Of a stretch of DNA of 64,000 bases, positions 43,164 to 54,660 are shown in pieces. The stretch's first letter is position 1. Each line of letters begins with the position of its first letter. This DNA is from Macrobrachium rosenbergii (Eukaryota > Arthropoda > Malacostraca > Decapoda > Palaemonidae). A program made the translations under genes and the position numbers. The notes under the pieces were generated by a model. It searched no databases. It saw only the letters and a list, made by a program, of their open reading frames with translations, and was not told the DNA's origin. The DNA is taken from positions 32,788,313 through 32,852,312 of the forward strand of contig NC_089749.1 in NCBI RefSeq assembly GCF_040412425.1. Reading direction: 5' to 3'.

Positions 43164-44065
43164 TGGTAGGAACAATCGTTTGTCGATTGTTCCCTTGGTG
43201 GATTGTTGCCTCCTTTGTTTTTCTTACTGGCGAGCTGACGTCTGTTGAATGGCGTCAGACTTCGCCAGTCAGGTTCGTAACAGCAACAAGTCAGGTTCGT
43301 AGCAGCAACGAGCCAGGTTCTGGAGGGCAGAACGACCGATGGTCCAGGGCAGCAGCGAGCCAGCTGGAGTAGCAGCAGCAGGTATCTGTACCTGAGAGTC
43401 AGGACTACAGCAGAGCAGCGGAGAGTTTCTTGTGGACGAGATGGTTGCCGTGTCGGCTCTGTCACACGTAGATGGCGGAGGACGTCAGTACGTTTCTTGG
43501 AGGACGAGATGGTTGCCGTGTCGGCTCTGTCGTGGTCGTCGGTACTGGGGGGAGGACGTCAGCACTGTGCTTGAGGACGAGATGGTTGTCGTTTCTTTCC
43601 TGCAGTGTTCCTTTGAGCTGCCAGTTTATGTAATTAGTTCTGCTGCCTGGATATTGTTTATATTTTTGAATGGTTCATATTTTGCTTGTGTAAAATTTAT
43701 TACATGCATATTTTTTTTCATTCTGTTTTGCGTATTTAAGCTTTCCTCATCAGTGTTGTTATTCATGTAAATTTGGACTTGCTGCTTTCTGATTTAATGT
43801 TTTGAAATATTTTTGTGACTCTTACATTAAACGCTTGCACTGTTAATGGTTACTCAGGATGTTTATTTGGTTATTGACCTTTTAAACCCATTTTGATTTT
43901 GCTGCTGTTAAGAGTTTAATTCATTTGTCATTTTGTTTTTAAATTGAACCTGACTCGACTTAAATATGTATATAACTAACTTGTAATAAACTAATATTAA
44001 GGTAACTTTTTTGTATTTGTTCTGCTCCTCCCTCCTTTGTTTGTCACCTCTCGTCAGTCATTACA
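43164..44065 (+). mobile_element. Solo-LTR-like element, plus orientation (sister of 1-442)
   Basis: It begins TGGTAGGAACAATCG (the sister copy has TGTTAGG) and ends TCGTCAGTCATTACA. Inside it carries the hairpin, CAGGTTCGTAGCAGCAAC repeats and two to three units of about 75 bp with GACGAGATGGTTGCCGTGTC. A TATTTAAG at 43733 and AATAAA near 43987 follow the promoter and poly(A) order of an LTR. The end TTTGTTTGTC-CGTCAG-TTACA resembles the end of 35459-35894. Target duplications were not found (GGTGG against GCCCA). The 43082-43465 and 43432-43770 frames lie in the repeats. Confidence 0.62.
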
Positions 44066-44137
44066 GCCCAATTGCTTGTTTTTTTTTTAAGAACCTGTTC
44101 TCGAGAGGCGAGATCGTAATAGTTTTAATTTTACTTT

Positions 44138-44140
<3 letters not shown>
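44066..44140. other. Short spacer
   Basis: Includes a T run at 44083-44091. Confidence 0.4.
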
Positions 44141-44221
<81 letters not shown>

Positions 44222-44240
44222 GTATATATATTATATATAT
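44141..44240. repeat. (TA)n microsatellite at the 3' edge of the Penelope-like element
   Basis: TA with phase shifts near 44180 and 44219. Confidence 0.96.
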
Positions 44241-44644
44241 GATTATTATCACTGTTGTACATGATTCATTTATCACGTTACCACAGGTGAAAAATAAGAA
44301 ACGGGGTGTAGGTCCTTCCATTTTTTTATTTAAGCCATTGACGAAGGACTGATACAGAGTATGAGAAGTCACAAGTATATATACTACAAGAACAGTACTT
44401 TACACAACCGTTAGAGACTACATATCCCCACTCAGGCCGGTGTCGAGGTAGGAGTGGCCTTTAAAACTCATTTGGTCTCACAATATACTCTCAGGGGACA
44501 ATGCTGATAAACAAACCATACGCCACCTCAGATCCACACCTGACAGGTGTCACGGAGGCGGAGTTTGGAAACTCATTAACACTACTACCCTCGTACTGTG
44601 TTTACAAATATGATAATCTTATTTTCATACATCTCTACTGGACC

Positions 44645-45103
44645 TTAAAGTTTAAACAACGTACAAATTTCTTTTGATATTAAAGGATCAAGTTTATACA
44701 TCCCTTGACTGATATTCATATTATGGTTGTAACTTTCTTTTATAAAGCTAGATTCAATGATATTCCTTTCCAGTGCATTATTAGAATATACAATCCTTTT
44801 AGCCCCTTCCCAGTTGATAGCATGATTGTTCTCACTAACATGTACAAATATACCACTGTTCCCCTGTGCATATCTCACATTTCTTATGCTGTTCAATTCT
44901 TTTTCCAGTGCTTTCCCGGTTTGGCCAATATAAAAGTTGTCACAAGACTTACACGGAATTTTATATACACACCCTTTAGTATTGTCAGGGGAGTTCTTGA
45001 TAAGTACATTTTCCATTGTTTTATTGTTCTTAAATTTAACACCAAAATTCTTAAGAAGATGAGGGATATCTTTCATATTATTATTATAAGGCAAAACAAG
45101 CAA
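44645..45103 (-). pseudogene. GIY-YIG endonuclease domain of the Penelope-like element
   Basis: The product is about 150 residues. Residues 40-65 hold GCVYKIPCKSCDNFYIGQTG, which includes the paired cysteines and the (F/Y)YIGQT core of GIY-YIG nucleases in Penelope elements. A downstream histidine region (HVSENNHAINWEGAKRI) and ALERNIIESSFIKES follow; the glutamate in IES corresponds to the metal-binding residue of the fold. It ends LYKLD-type (MYKLDPLISKEI), typical of the family's C-terminus. It would nick DNA at the insertion site to prime reverse transcription. It lies in the same frame as the RT fragment upstream (45122-45592), separated by one TAA. The start shown is an internal TTG, so this is not an independent gene. 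Confidence 0.85.
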
Positions 45104-45121
45104 ATTTTTTGTGTTGTAAGG

Positions 45122-45592
45122 TTATTTCTGGTTTTGATACATAGTCTTTTTTGCCGCTTCAAATGCACTGTTTAATACACTATCAGGATATTTCAATTTC
45201 TTGCCTGCATTCCTAATCTTATCTATTTCATCATCAATATATTCAGGGCTACATACCCGTAATGCTCTTAAAAACATAGATGAAAACACTGACTTTTTAA
45301 CCTTATTGCTTTGTCCAGAATAGAAATGCACATAGGAAGAAATATTAGTGGATTTTCTATACACACTATATTTAAACCCATTACTATTTCTTCGTATGAG
45401 GACATCCAAAGACGGTAAGCACCCATCATTTTCCATTTCCATCGTGAATTTAATTGATGGTACTAATTGATTTAACTTGGCAAAAAAGTTATTTACATCT
45501 TGGTTCCCTGGCCATACACAAATTATGTCGTCAACATACCTAAACAACATAATCCCACGTAATGAAACATTCCTTCTGCTTTGAAGTTTCAC
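45122..45592 (-). pseudogene. Reverse transcriptase C-terminal part (palm motif C and thumb) of the Penelope-like element
   Basis: About 156 codons. The segment LFRYVDDIICVWPG near residue 16 holds the YVDD metal-binding motif of reverse transcriptases. FTMEMENDGCLPSLDVLI and VYRKSTNISSYVHFYS follow, with FLRALRVCSPEYIDDEI farther on; these match the palm end and thumb of Penelope polymerases in order. The other catalytic aspartate (motif A) and the fingers are missing, since the copy is truncated just before residue 1, with an in-frame TAA upstream. It ends at a TAA (45122-45124) after which the same frame continues into the nuclease. The start is a GTG with no meaning. Confidence 0.88.
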
Positions 45593-45807
45593 AGAAGCAG
45601 CTTACGATTTTGTTCTGTATGTTGGACGAATACAAACGATTGGGAAAATATACAGGAATGGAGAATGAACCTTTTTACGTAAGCTTCCAAACTTCTTACC
45701 TGTGAAATATAGGTTACCAAATATGATCGACTAAAATGCAGAAAGAAAGTGCCTTTACATTGTTATTTCATAATAAAAGATATGGAATGTTCAGTCGACA
45801 GTATCTA

Positions 45808-46106
45808 GCTTTGAGTCAATATTAGACAAACGTTCTTCGGGTCCAAACATGCTACTATTATAAGCATAAGATATTTTGAATTGTAAGAAAGGATTTCATA
45901 ACGGTTGCGAAGAGGATGTTGCTGTGAAGGAAACATGTCTTTGAGAACATTCATACTTTCTCTGAATGTTCCCAAAGATACGTTTCTTGATTTTAATATC
46001 CTCTTAGTAGTCGTTATGAAAACCTAATTTACAATTCAAAAAAAATTGTGTTTGTAACAGTAGCATGTTTGACCCGAAGAATGTTTGTCTAATATTGACT
46101 CAAAGC
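45808..46106. repeat. Foldback element of about 300 bp
   Basis: Arms of about 140 bp: GCTTTGAGTCAATATTAGAC at the left and GTCTAATATTGACTCAAAGC at the right, with TTCTTCGGGTCCAAACATGC against GCATGTTTGACCCGAAGAA inside. The centre is near 45957 (CATTCATACTTTCTCTGAATG). Arms differ by scattered changes, so it is old. No ORF. Confidence 0.88.
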
Positions 46107-46139
46107 AAGATTCTTTATAGTTTTGACATCTAGTTCACC

Positions 46140-46151
46140 TTTACACACAAG
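46140..46151. repeat. Left target-site duplication of the truncated SINE
   Basis: TTTACACACAAG, repeated at 46336-46347. Confidence 0.85.
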
Positions 46152-46335
46152 ATGATAGAAATTCATTTCTCGCTGTAATGTGGTTCGGATTCCACAATAA
46201 GCTGTAGGTCCCGTTGCTAAGTAACCAGTTGGCTCTTAGCCACGTAAAATAAGTCTAATCCTTCGGACCAGCCCTAGGCCAGCCCTAGGAGAGCTGTTAA
46301 TCAGCTCAGTGGTCTGGTAAAACTAAGGTATACTT
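46152..46335 (+). mobile_element. 5'-truncated SINE, family A
   Basis: Starts in the body at ATGATAGAAATTCATTTCTC, without the tRNA head, and ends at the family's usual tail AAAACTAAGGTATACTT. A 12-bp duplication flanks it. It carries a small internal duplication, CCAGCCCTAGG twice, absent from 16806-17085. Confidence 0.92.
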
Positions 46336-46347
46336 TTTACACACAAG
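46336..46347. repeat. Right target-site duplication of the truncated SINE
   Basis: Exact repeat of 46140-46151. Confidence 0.85.
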
Positions 46348-46549
46348 AAAAGGTGAAGCATAGCCACTGACTCATGATATTCTGCCCATGGTAGGATGCT
46401 ATAAATAATTATTAATATTATGGAAAAGTACACGTATTTTAAATGAAGGCTTCGAGACCAATATTATTTTACCGCTTGAGCTTCAACAAAAAACTTCATG
46501 TGCAAAAAGACAAAACTAAAACGCTGGCATTATATACATTCTTCTATGA

Positions 46550-46785
46550 AAATTTTCCGTGCTACTCTTCTGCTCCAGTATCCTTGGTATTTCCATTTCG
46601 TGTGGGTTTTGAAAGAAAATTGTATTTTTTTAACAATGTTAAACTAAAGGTTTCGTGAAGTATGAATTAATTTGAGTAAACTTTTAATTGAACAATTGTT
46701 AAAAAGAATCGCCTTTTCTTTCAAGACCCATGAGAAATGAAAATACAAAGGATACTGGAGCAGAAGAGTAGCATGAAAAATTACC
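46550..46785. repeat. Foldback element of about 235 bp
   Basis: The left arm GTGCTACTCTTCTGCTCCAG TATCCTT returns as AAGGATA CTGGAGCAGAAGAGTAGCA at 46750-46775. The inner part GTTTTGAAAGAAAATTG pairs with the TTTTCTTTCAAGAC side. The frame at 46443-46658 lies in the left arm and is not a gene. Confidence 0.85.
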
Positions 46786-49735
46786 GTCATTCACGAATTC
46801 AGAAATTTTAGATTATGCAGCATCAGAAAAAGTGTACTTGCGAGTGTTTTTTTTTTTTTTAACTTTATCTGTTATCATAATTCTTTTGAGGTGGGGGTTA
46901 TGCAGACGCCAAACTTTGTCCTGAAGTAAGTAATTTAGAACTTGAAGGATGGAACACAGTGTTACGTGCGTGAAGGAAAACCAAGGGCGCTTATGTATCC
47001 TAACTTTCAAGACTGATTGATTGACTGACTAAGTCTCTGGCGTTACAAATGACTGCTTCATATGGCGGTATCACCTTGCACGTGGAGATTATAATTGTAA
47101 TTCAGCCACGTGGGTGCTCTGAAAATGGATTAAAGATGCACTGCATACGCGAGACGTGAACTTTAGAATCAAGGCAAATGGCAGGTGCCTGAAAAGAAAA
47201 CTGAGTGCCACTGATCACTTTTGATTTCAGAATGATTGTAGGACAGTTAATAGAAAAGAGAAAGTTGCTTAATTCCTTCCATATGTGATTACTGTTCTCT
47301 TAGTGATCCAGTACATCGAATTTATAATGATCCCGTCATTCTTCATCACGCTTGATTCCCTACGCTTTGCACATAATTAGAATATCTGGATACTATCTCT
47401 GTAGGTCCTTATATAGTCTTTTAATGCATTTGCGTAGTTTTTTTTTTTTTTGGTAAGTAGTCCCACTTCATTATTTAACCGTTTTATTTCCGTAACAGTT
47501 AATGACACTTCTGCCTTGCCTTGGCATTCTCTTCGGTTTTGTTCTTTCATCTAGCTTTTTCGTACTTTGCACGATTGACCTTTCTCGTTGCAGCATTTCG
47601 TTTAAATAGCTAAGGTGATTGCAGTTGGGTTTTTCAGAAGCAGTAAGGGGAAATGCCTCTGAATTCTCTTAATCATAGTAGCAATTTCCTTGATGAATCT
47701 GAATTTATGTTCTATTCAGCTGTTTGCGTTACTCTTGCTCTGCCTTCATTATTATGTTGTTAGTCCCTTTGTAGCCATGTTGCCTGTCTCTCCTTCACCG
47801 GCATCTCGAGGTTTCCGAGGAATTTCCCCCGATTCCCAAAATGCCTTTTCTTGCGCATAGAAACAGAAATTCTAATGTATCCAACAAGTCGTAATTGAAA
47901 ATGAGCGAAACGCAGAGCAGTTCTCATTCAAGCAGAAAATACGATATCCGTTCAGTGAAGGAATGAATATGTATGATCTTGATATGACGCTAAGCAAAGA
48001 ACGAACAACGAACCTATATGAAACGTCGATCAAAGAAGGAGAAAAGTATAAATTGGAACGGATCTCGTAGGCTTTGGAAGACGAGTAACCTTATCTTTTG
48101 GTAAGAATCGGCTTTGCCATGTGGCTCGGATCCTACCGCATTGCGCCTTTGAAGCGCGAAAAGCGAAAATTATATTAGAGCGTCATCGGAACAAGAGACT
48201 CTGGTGAACGAATATACGTAGCATGCAGAGAAAGAAGAAGAATTGTCCGGAATACATGTGCCGAAAGTGTAGGAAATGAAAGCTGAGTTGGGCTATATGT
48301 ATTGTGAATGTATTTCTTCTTTTTACGAAGTTACTCCTCAGCTGCTTTTTATTTATTTATTTATATATTTTTAATTTTTAGTAGGAAACGGTTTACATTT
48401 GTTGGGTTTAATTTTATTCAACTGCACTGAAGATGAGGATGAAAATAGTTGCGGAACGGAAGAATAAAAACTGTCTGTATGACAGCTTGGAAGTGCCCTA
48501 AATATTTCTGCTATATCTAATTGATGTGTCATAGTCTCATCATTCAAAGACCTTCAGTCTTTGAATGATAAAGGATTCCATTAGCTTATTGTTTTGTACT
48601 CTGTTAAAGTGACTATAAAGGACTTAGATGAACTGACTCTTGCCTCTTAGTATTACTGAATAGATGAATTTAGTCCGAAACACTCGCACTGGCAAACTGA
48701 GAATACTTTACCTGTGTTAATGTATTCTGTATAATAATGTAATATTTCAGCAAAGTGCAGATGGCTCATCCTTTTTTCTCTCTCTCTTGAAAAAATAAAT
48801 TATGCCTTTCTGACGAACTGTCACTGCAGAAAGCTTTCATTTATGCAGGATGTTTCGTCATTTTTCCTTTCTCATGAGTCACCTTTTTACACGTCGCTAA
48901 TCAGTAATGAATATTTTAATATATGTTGAACCCTAATTATGTTTGTATTTTCTAACGTTCTGTTTACTTAGTTTTGATGAACAGCCCAGATTTTTCTAGA
49001 TATTTTAGTAACACAGTGGTTCTTGTTTAATTGTCCCTTACCTATCCATGAGAATGAAGGCTCGCTAAGGCCAAAACAAGAATATTAGCTGCTTTGATAT
49101 TGTTTGCGAAATATCGTATGGTGATGAGCCCTTGTCACTTGTTCTTTGCACTGATATATTTTTAAAAATTTTCTTTTTCTGTTGTGTCGTTCCGCCTCGA
49201 GACTTCTTGAATAATCTATTTGAAACCAGTGTATTATTTTCCGTTTTGCAGAACACTATTTGCGTCACCCGGCGTCATCATCTGTACCATATCTGCTTGT
49301 ACGAGGAAATTGACATATTTTTGGACGTAAACTTATATGTTACAGAATTCTGTGAACTAGAAATGTAAAACATTGGTATCCTATACCCAGAAACTATTTT
49401 CCTTGTCACTTTCCCTTGGTTTTGCTATTCTAATACAGGCTCCGTAATCATTCATTCCTTCATGAAAATCTTACTTCGAACCAGGAATTCCTTTGACTGG
49501 CAGGTCACACTGTGACTTCCTAGTTGGATATTTTGATTTTCAGCTTATTTTGCATTTTGGCTGTTATCGGACTGACATTACGAGGCAGGGAATCTTGCCG
49601 ATTTTCCGTTGCCGAGAATTCGGGATTGGTCATTATGTGGTCAATACAGATAACATGCCTCAGTCATAAAGAGCTAAAATATCTATGATGTACGGTTTAT
49701 TTCTAAATCAATGAATCGGTTTTACTAAAAATCTT
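46786..49735. other. Gene-free stretch, nothing recognised except a small hairpin
   Basis: A near-perfect 14-bp hairpin ATCATTCAAAGAC/GTCTTTGAATGAT lies at 48538-48570. Overlapping frames at 49065-49368 have no motif. Composition is intron-like. Confidence 0.45.
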
Positions 49736-50149
49736 TTGGCCATAACCTTGTTACTGATGTGCCGTCGATTCCAGGTTTCCGAGTCAATACCACAAATTGC
49801 TAGTGTTCGTGGGCATTCTGAGATTGATTATGTATCAAAGGTTAATGGAACAGACAACCTAATGCACTTTTCTAGCCGGGCCAATGAAGAAAAAGAAGGG
49901 AAGAATAAAGGTGGGGCTAAATTACAAGGGCGTGGGGAGGCGAGGCCTTTCTTAAAGGAAGATAGGTTAGAAGCATCTTCAAGAGCTGAAACTTTCACTG
50001 GAGTGGTGATTGATCTTAACCGTAAATTTCAGGAAAAAGTCATTTACTGTTACATAGAACTTTCATATAATGTTTTGATTATAAGTGGTGGAACTAACCA
50101 GTATTTTTGCAGGTTTCGTTCCAGGAATGGAGAGGCAGTCAAAATATAG
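49736..50149 (+). CDS. Candidate exon, unknown product
   Basis: Open for about 137 codons, starting at a TTG with no meaning. An acceptor-like TTCCAG ends at 49774. The next 85 codons read as an ordinary hydrophilic protein (SESIPQIASVRGHSEIDYVS, RANEEKEGKNKGGAKLQGRG, FTGVVIDLNRKFQ), rich in Glu, Lys, Gly and Ser, with G/A-rich DNA unlike the T-rich surroundings. After about 50032 the sequence returns to AT-rich character. The polypyrimidine tract before the acceptor is weak and no strong donor is obvious. No domain or family was recognised. It could equally be a chance frame in a purine-rich patch or a decayed element. Confidence 0.25.
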   Translation: MAITLLLMCRRFQVSESIPQIASVRGHSEIDYVSKVNGTDNLMHFSSRANEEKEGKNKGGAKLQGRGEARPFLKEDRLEASSRAETFTGVVIDLNRKFQEKVIYCYIELSYNVLIISGGTNQYFCRFRSRNGEAVKI

Positions 50150-50905
50150 CATTCTTTTTCAGATGGTTTTATGTCAGTAAGTGGTTATTAATTGTATGGG
50201 CAAAGGAGAAGGCATGATAAAAAATCACGCATAATATATTGTTCCGTTAAACATATGTCTTATTTTACGCTACAGAGCAGGATTTTTAATATTAAAGTGC
50301 AGAGGAGAAAAATTATTGTTAAACATTATTACATTTTAGCAGTAGCACCTTCTAATTGACACCCGAAATAATCTTATATGTCATCGTGTTAAACTTCTTT
50401 TGCCATTCTGATCTAATGCTATAAAAAGTGTCCTTTTTGTCTGATATGGCTAAAGTATTGTGCTTGTTCGTTTCTTCAGTATTGTTCCGTGGTTTGTCCA
50501 ACAAAGCATATATGTACAACGTATCCAGTATTCTTAAAATTTTGATTGAATTGATATTTATATGAGTAGTGTATCGGTATAGTACCCTTCCATGCAAATT
50601 TTATATGAAATGCTTTTATCCTTTGAGCTGTGCATTAATGTCTTCACTTTTCTTTATTTTGTTGTTTGTGTCTTAACGTATATTTGGACGTCATTCCGTT
50701 TTTTCATAATACTCCGTAAACTGCATACCTTTCATAACTACATAGGTCTACTCTTTTGGCGTTCTTTTTCCTCTCATTGCTCAATCACCTTTCACTCAGC
50801 ATCTCTTACCCCTCTCGGAAACTGCAGGAAAACACCTAGGGAGTTTATTTTTCAGACTCTTGATAGAATATAGAACAGTTGACAATGATGGATGTAATAC
50901 CTGAG

Positions 50906-50907
<2 letters not shown>
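50150..50907. other. Gene-free spacer, nothing recognised
   Basis: The plus frame 50592-50873 has a hydrophobic N-terminal run but no other support. Confidence 0.45.
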
Positions 50908-51194
<287 letters not shown>

Positions 51195-51310
51195 AAATTC
51201 TCTTGGAATGAGTTTGCTCGCCCCATTGCTTGGTCGACTGGTTGATGGCAGTCTTGGATCGAACCACGGACCTTTTAAATGCGAATTATGTATAGCTATA
51301 AGTACCGTGA
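51195..51310 (-). mobile_element. tRNA-like SINE remnant running into (TA)n
   Basis: On the minus strand GTCCGTGGTTCGATCCAAG at about 51272-51254 contains a good B box (GGTTCGATCC). The A-box region about 50 bp upstream is unclear. The body ends directly at the (TA)n tract. Confidence 0.4.
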
Positions 51311-51697
51311 GCAAGCAAATAAATTAATGATGAATATAAAACTGATAGAATACGCATATTTTATGAAGTGCTTCATAGCAGGCATGTATTCTGACTTTTG
51401 ACTTTTTTACAGACAACCACAATTCTATTTTTTATAAGTTTTTGACATTTGCTTCAGAGGTTACGAGTTATTACCAAATTCAGAAAGTGGAAATAAATGG
51501 TAAATTTTATCTAAATTAAAGGACCCTTTCTCTGTTTAAGTTTAAAAACGATGATTAATGACTTTTTTGTGCGTGATATTTAATACCGAACAAATTTTTC
51601 TTATCTTTTTGTGGTTATCATGCTGACTTTCTCACTAAGTCCTTTTTCCGTTTATTTATATTTGTATTATTTATAAATGAAGGCTTTTCGCTGCGTT

Positions 51698-51775
51698 CCT
51701 TGAAGACACGGAATCCATCCTTGAGCAAACTAAATCTCCAGAGCCAAGGATGAATTCCATGTCTTCAAAGAGCTT
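51698..51775. repeat. Short foldback
   Basis: CTTGAAGACACGGAATCCATCCTTG pairs with CAAGGATG-ATTCCATGTCTTCAAAG; loop around 51735. Confidence 0.85.
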
Positions 51776-51854
51776 TAGAAAGCTGGGGCTGTGTTTTGTG
51801 ACTTTTTCAAAAACCAGATCAAATATATCTGATTAGGAAAGGACATTCTACTCG

Positions 51855-52215
51855 AATTCCGGAGTGAATCTTTGGTGGTCTCTGGTGTTGCCAGAAAGGG
51901 GCACCCTGTCTCTTCCAGGCTTCAACAGGAAGGTCGTGAACAGGTCCCCTTGGATATCCAGGGTCGCTTGGCCACACAGTCAAGACCGCAAAGAGGCCCA
52001 CTTTATAAAATAGGGCCTTTGGGCTTCTCTGGGAAGCAGCAAGTCCCCGGCAACACCAAGGACCAAAGATTCACTCCGGCATCAAACCAATTTGGTTATA
52101 AGAGGCTATCCGCCGGGGATTCCGGAGGGAATCTTCGGTCCTTTATGTTACCGGGGACCCTTGGTGCTTCCCTGAGAAGCCCAAGCCTCCCTGTTTTGTG
52201 AAATGGGCTCTTGCC
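51855..52215. repeat. Double foldback (three related arms)
   Basis: Arm 1 (51859 on: CCGGAGTGAATCTTTGGT), inverted arm 2 ending about 52080 (ACCAAAGATTCACTCCGG) and direct arm 3 (52118 on: CCGGAGGGAATCTTCGGTCC). Arms 2 and 3 form a longer palindrome that reaches GGGCTTCTCTGGGAAGC at about 52020 and GCTTCCCTGAGAAGCCC at about 52168. GC-rich compared with its surroundings. The frames on both strands here are by-products. Confidence 0.85.
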
Positions 52216-52646
52216 GGCTTTAACATCGTATAAAGAGTTTGAAATATGGGTTTAATTAGATTATTTATTTTAGCTACCATAAGGAATCATATTTTCAAAA
52301 TTTGTTACGCTGGTCTTTCCTTGCAATGTTTCCAACAACTTATTCCATTAGTCCTTGATGGAGATTATGTAGCTAATAAGTTTATAATCCCGTTAAACCC
52401 ATAAAATAAAATAAAATCCTTTCTTATGTTTTTTTAGTAGTCGCAGCACAGAATAAATTTCCCAGGATTTGTTCCCAGGTCTCTTGTGGATCCTCTCTTA
52501 TCAGCTTATTAGCTTTACTGAGGAAAAAAGATCGTTTCTGAGCTGCATAGGAACTCTGTCGAGGGAATTAATTGATGACGTTTTTCTTTCATCGAGACTT
52601 AAGCTCCCTTTACTCGATTCATCGCTTAGTTAGCATGGCGCTGAAG

Positions 52647-52650
<4 letters not shown>
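52216..52650. other. Gene-free spacer, nothing recognised
   Basis: No features seen. Confidence 0.5.

Positions 52651-52694
<44 letters not shown>
52651..52694. repeat. (CT)n microsatellite
   Basis: Pure CT run, followed by a short (TCTG)n. Confidence 0.95.
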
Positions 52695-52698
<4 letters not shown>

Positions 52699-53700
52699 CG
52701 ATTTGTATTTTTGTCTGTCTGTCTGTATCTCTCTTATACAATATATCCGTGCGTGAATGTATAGCATTGTAAAGACATTGATGATATACTCTTCTAATAT
52801 TCATATGTTTCCCTAAAATGTGACGATTTAAATGGGTTTAAATTCTAATTCTAATCCACTTTCATCTTTTCTTTTTTTCATGGGTGAATTCAGTCTTTAG
52901 GAATTTTCTTGCATTTCGATTCACGAATTTAAGACGGTTATACTCTTAATGCTTCTGGATAATTCTACTCGATTTCATAATTCCCATTTGGCATTCGAGT
53001 CCTTTCTGAATGTTTTTGGTTGCAGAGGAATCTAGTGGCAGTTCCACCAAAGGCCAGTTGGATGATTTTATTTATTAATTGTTTGTTAATCAGGTGGAGT
53101 TATTGTTTGCTTTCATACCCGGCTTAATACATTTGGTTATTCCACATTTCAAGGGATAATACTAGTTGCTTTACCCTAAAAGCAGCAGCAAAAACAAAAG
53201 GGATGATAAAGATAGTAGCAGAAGCAGCAGCAGCCACATATAAATGTGAGGCAGCTGATAAGTTGCTTGACCGATCAATCTGTTACTGAGATCAAACATC
53301 ATAATTTTCCTTTCTTTATATGGAGAGAAGAGTTGCGCGATTTATTGAATTAATTTTAATCTTAAAGCAGATATATTCACGTGCTGGTTATATGTGTTGC
53401 GTAAAGGTCTTTGTGGACTTGAAATAGCTGAGAAGATCATAAGGGTCGTCTCATGTTATCTGTGAGGTTTTATCAGTCGTCCATACCCTTCATTCTCATG
53501 GTGTAAAATACATTGATCTCCTTCGAACTTCCTGAATCTTCGAATTCGGTTCCTCATTGCGGTTGTGATTGAAAGGCGTGTTCATTAAAGCTATTATTGA
53601 ATTAAATCTCTTCAAGGAGAGATTATAAGAAATTCCTAAGTGAGGTCACGAGTGATGTACATTCTATAATTCTACATATATTGTCTAGAAAAATCATATG
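52695..53700. other. Gene-free stretch, nothing recognised
   Basis: A short (CAG)n-like patch AGCAGAAGCAGCAGCAGCC at about 53218-53236. Confidence 0.5.
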
Positions 53701-54126
<426 letters not shown>

Positions 54127-54375
54127 GTGAATTCGATAAGTGATTAGCAAATGCAGCTGAAGGAGACTAGACCTGAATGAAAAGAGAACAAGGACAGGGG
54201 TGAAAGTAGGTGATGGCGCCTTACCTTGATGGATGATAGACCTGTCTCTTAACAGAGGTTTTATTATGAAGACTAGGAAAGTCAGGAGAAGGAGAGATCC
54301 CGAAACAACAAATGAAAGACATCACTGGGAAGTTGGTAACTTTTTTTGGGAAATTCGTTCTATAATTCCCTGTAG

Positions 54376-54660
54376 GGGGTTAGCGCCATCAGTGCACCTC
54401 ACGCGGTCCACTGTAGGCATTACTTAAGATTCTTTGCCGCTTCCCTTCTACCCCTAGCTGCATCCTCTTTCATTCCTGTTACTGTACCTCCGTTCATAAT
54501 CTCTCTCTTCCATATTACTTTCCACCCTCTCCTAACAATTGTTTCATAGTGCAACTGATTTGAGGTTTTCCTCATGTTACACCTTTCAAGCCTCCTTTAC
54601 TCTCAATTTTCCTTTCAACGCTGAATGACCTCATAAGTCCCTTTGGCCTGAATCTTATAT
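54376..54660 (+). mobile_element. SINE-like repeat, family B, copy 3
   Basis: Matches the other two copies from GGGGTTAGCGCCATCAGTGC to TTTGGCCTGAATCTTATAT. It has a 5-bp insert before GAGGTTTTCC. Confidence 0.88.

Larger units (their letters stand above)
44241..45600 (-). mobile_element. 5'-truncated Penelope-like retroelement
   Basis: In minus order it has the end of a reverse transcriptase, a GIY-YIG endonuclease, and a 3' untranslated region of about 400 bp with AATAAA near 44327, ending at a (TA)n tract. RT followed by GIY-YIG in one polyprotein is unique to endonuclease-bearing Penelope-like elements. The 5' part (fingers and most of the palm) is missing beyond about 45600, where an in-frame stop and unrelated DNA begin. 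5' truncation is the usual result of incomplete reverse transcription. Confidence 0.88.

Noticed and set aside
43082..43770. ORFs on both strands with Leu/Val-rich products
   Set aside because: They run through the internal repeats of an LTR-like element.
46443..46658. 71-codon ORF
   Set aside because: Falls in one arm of a palindrome.
51819..52201. Overlapping ORFs with Gly/Pro-rich products
   Set aside because: They are arms of a foldback read on both strands.
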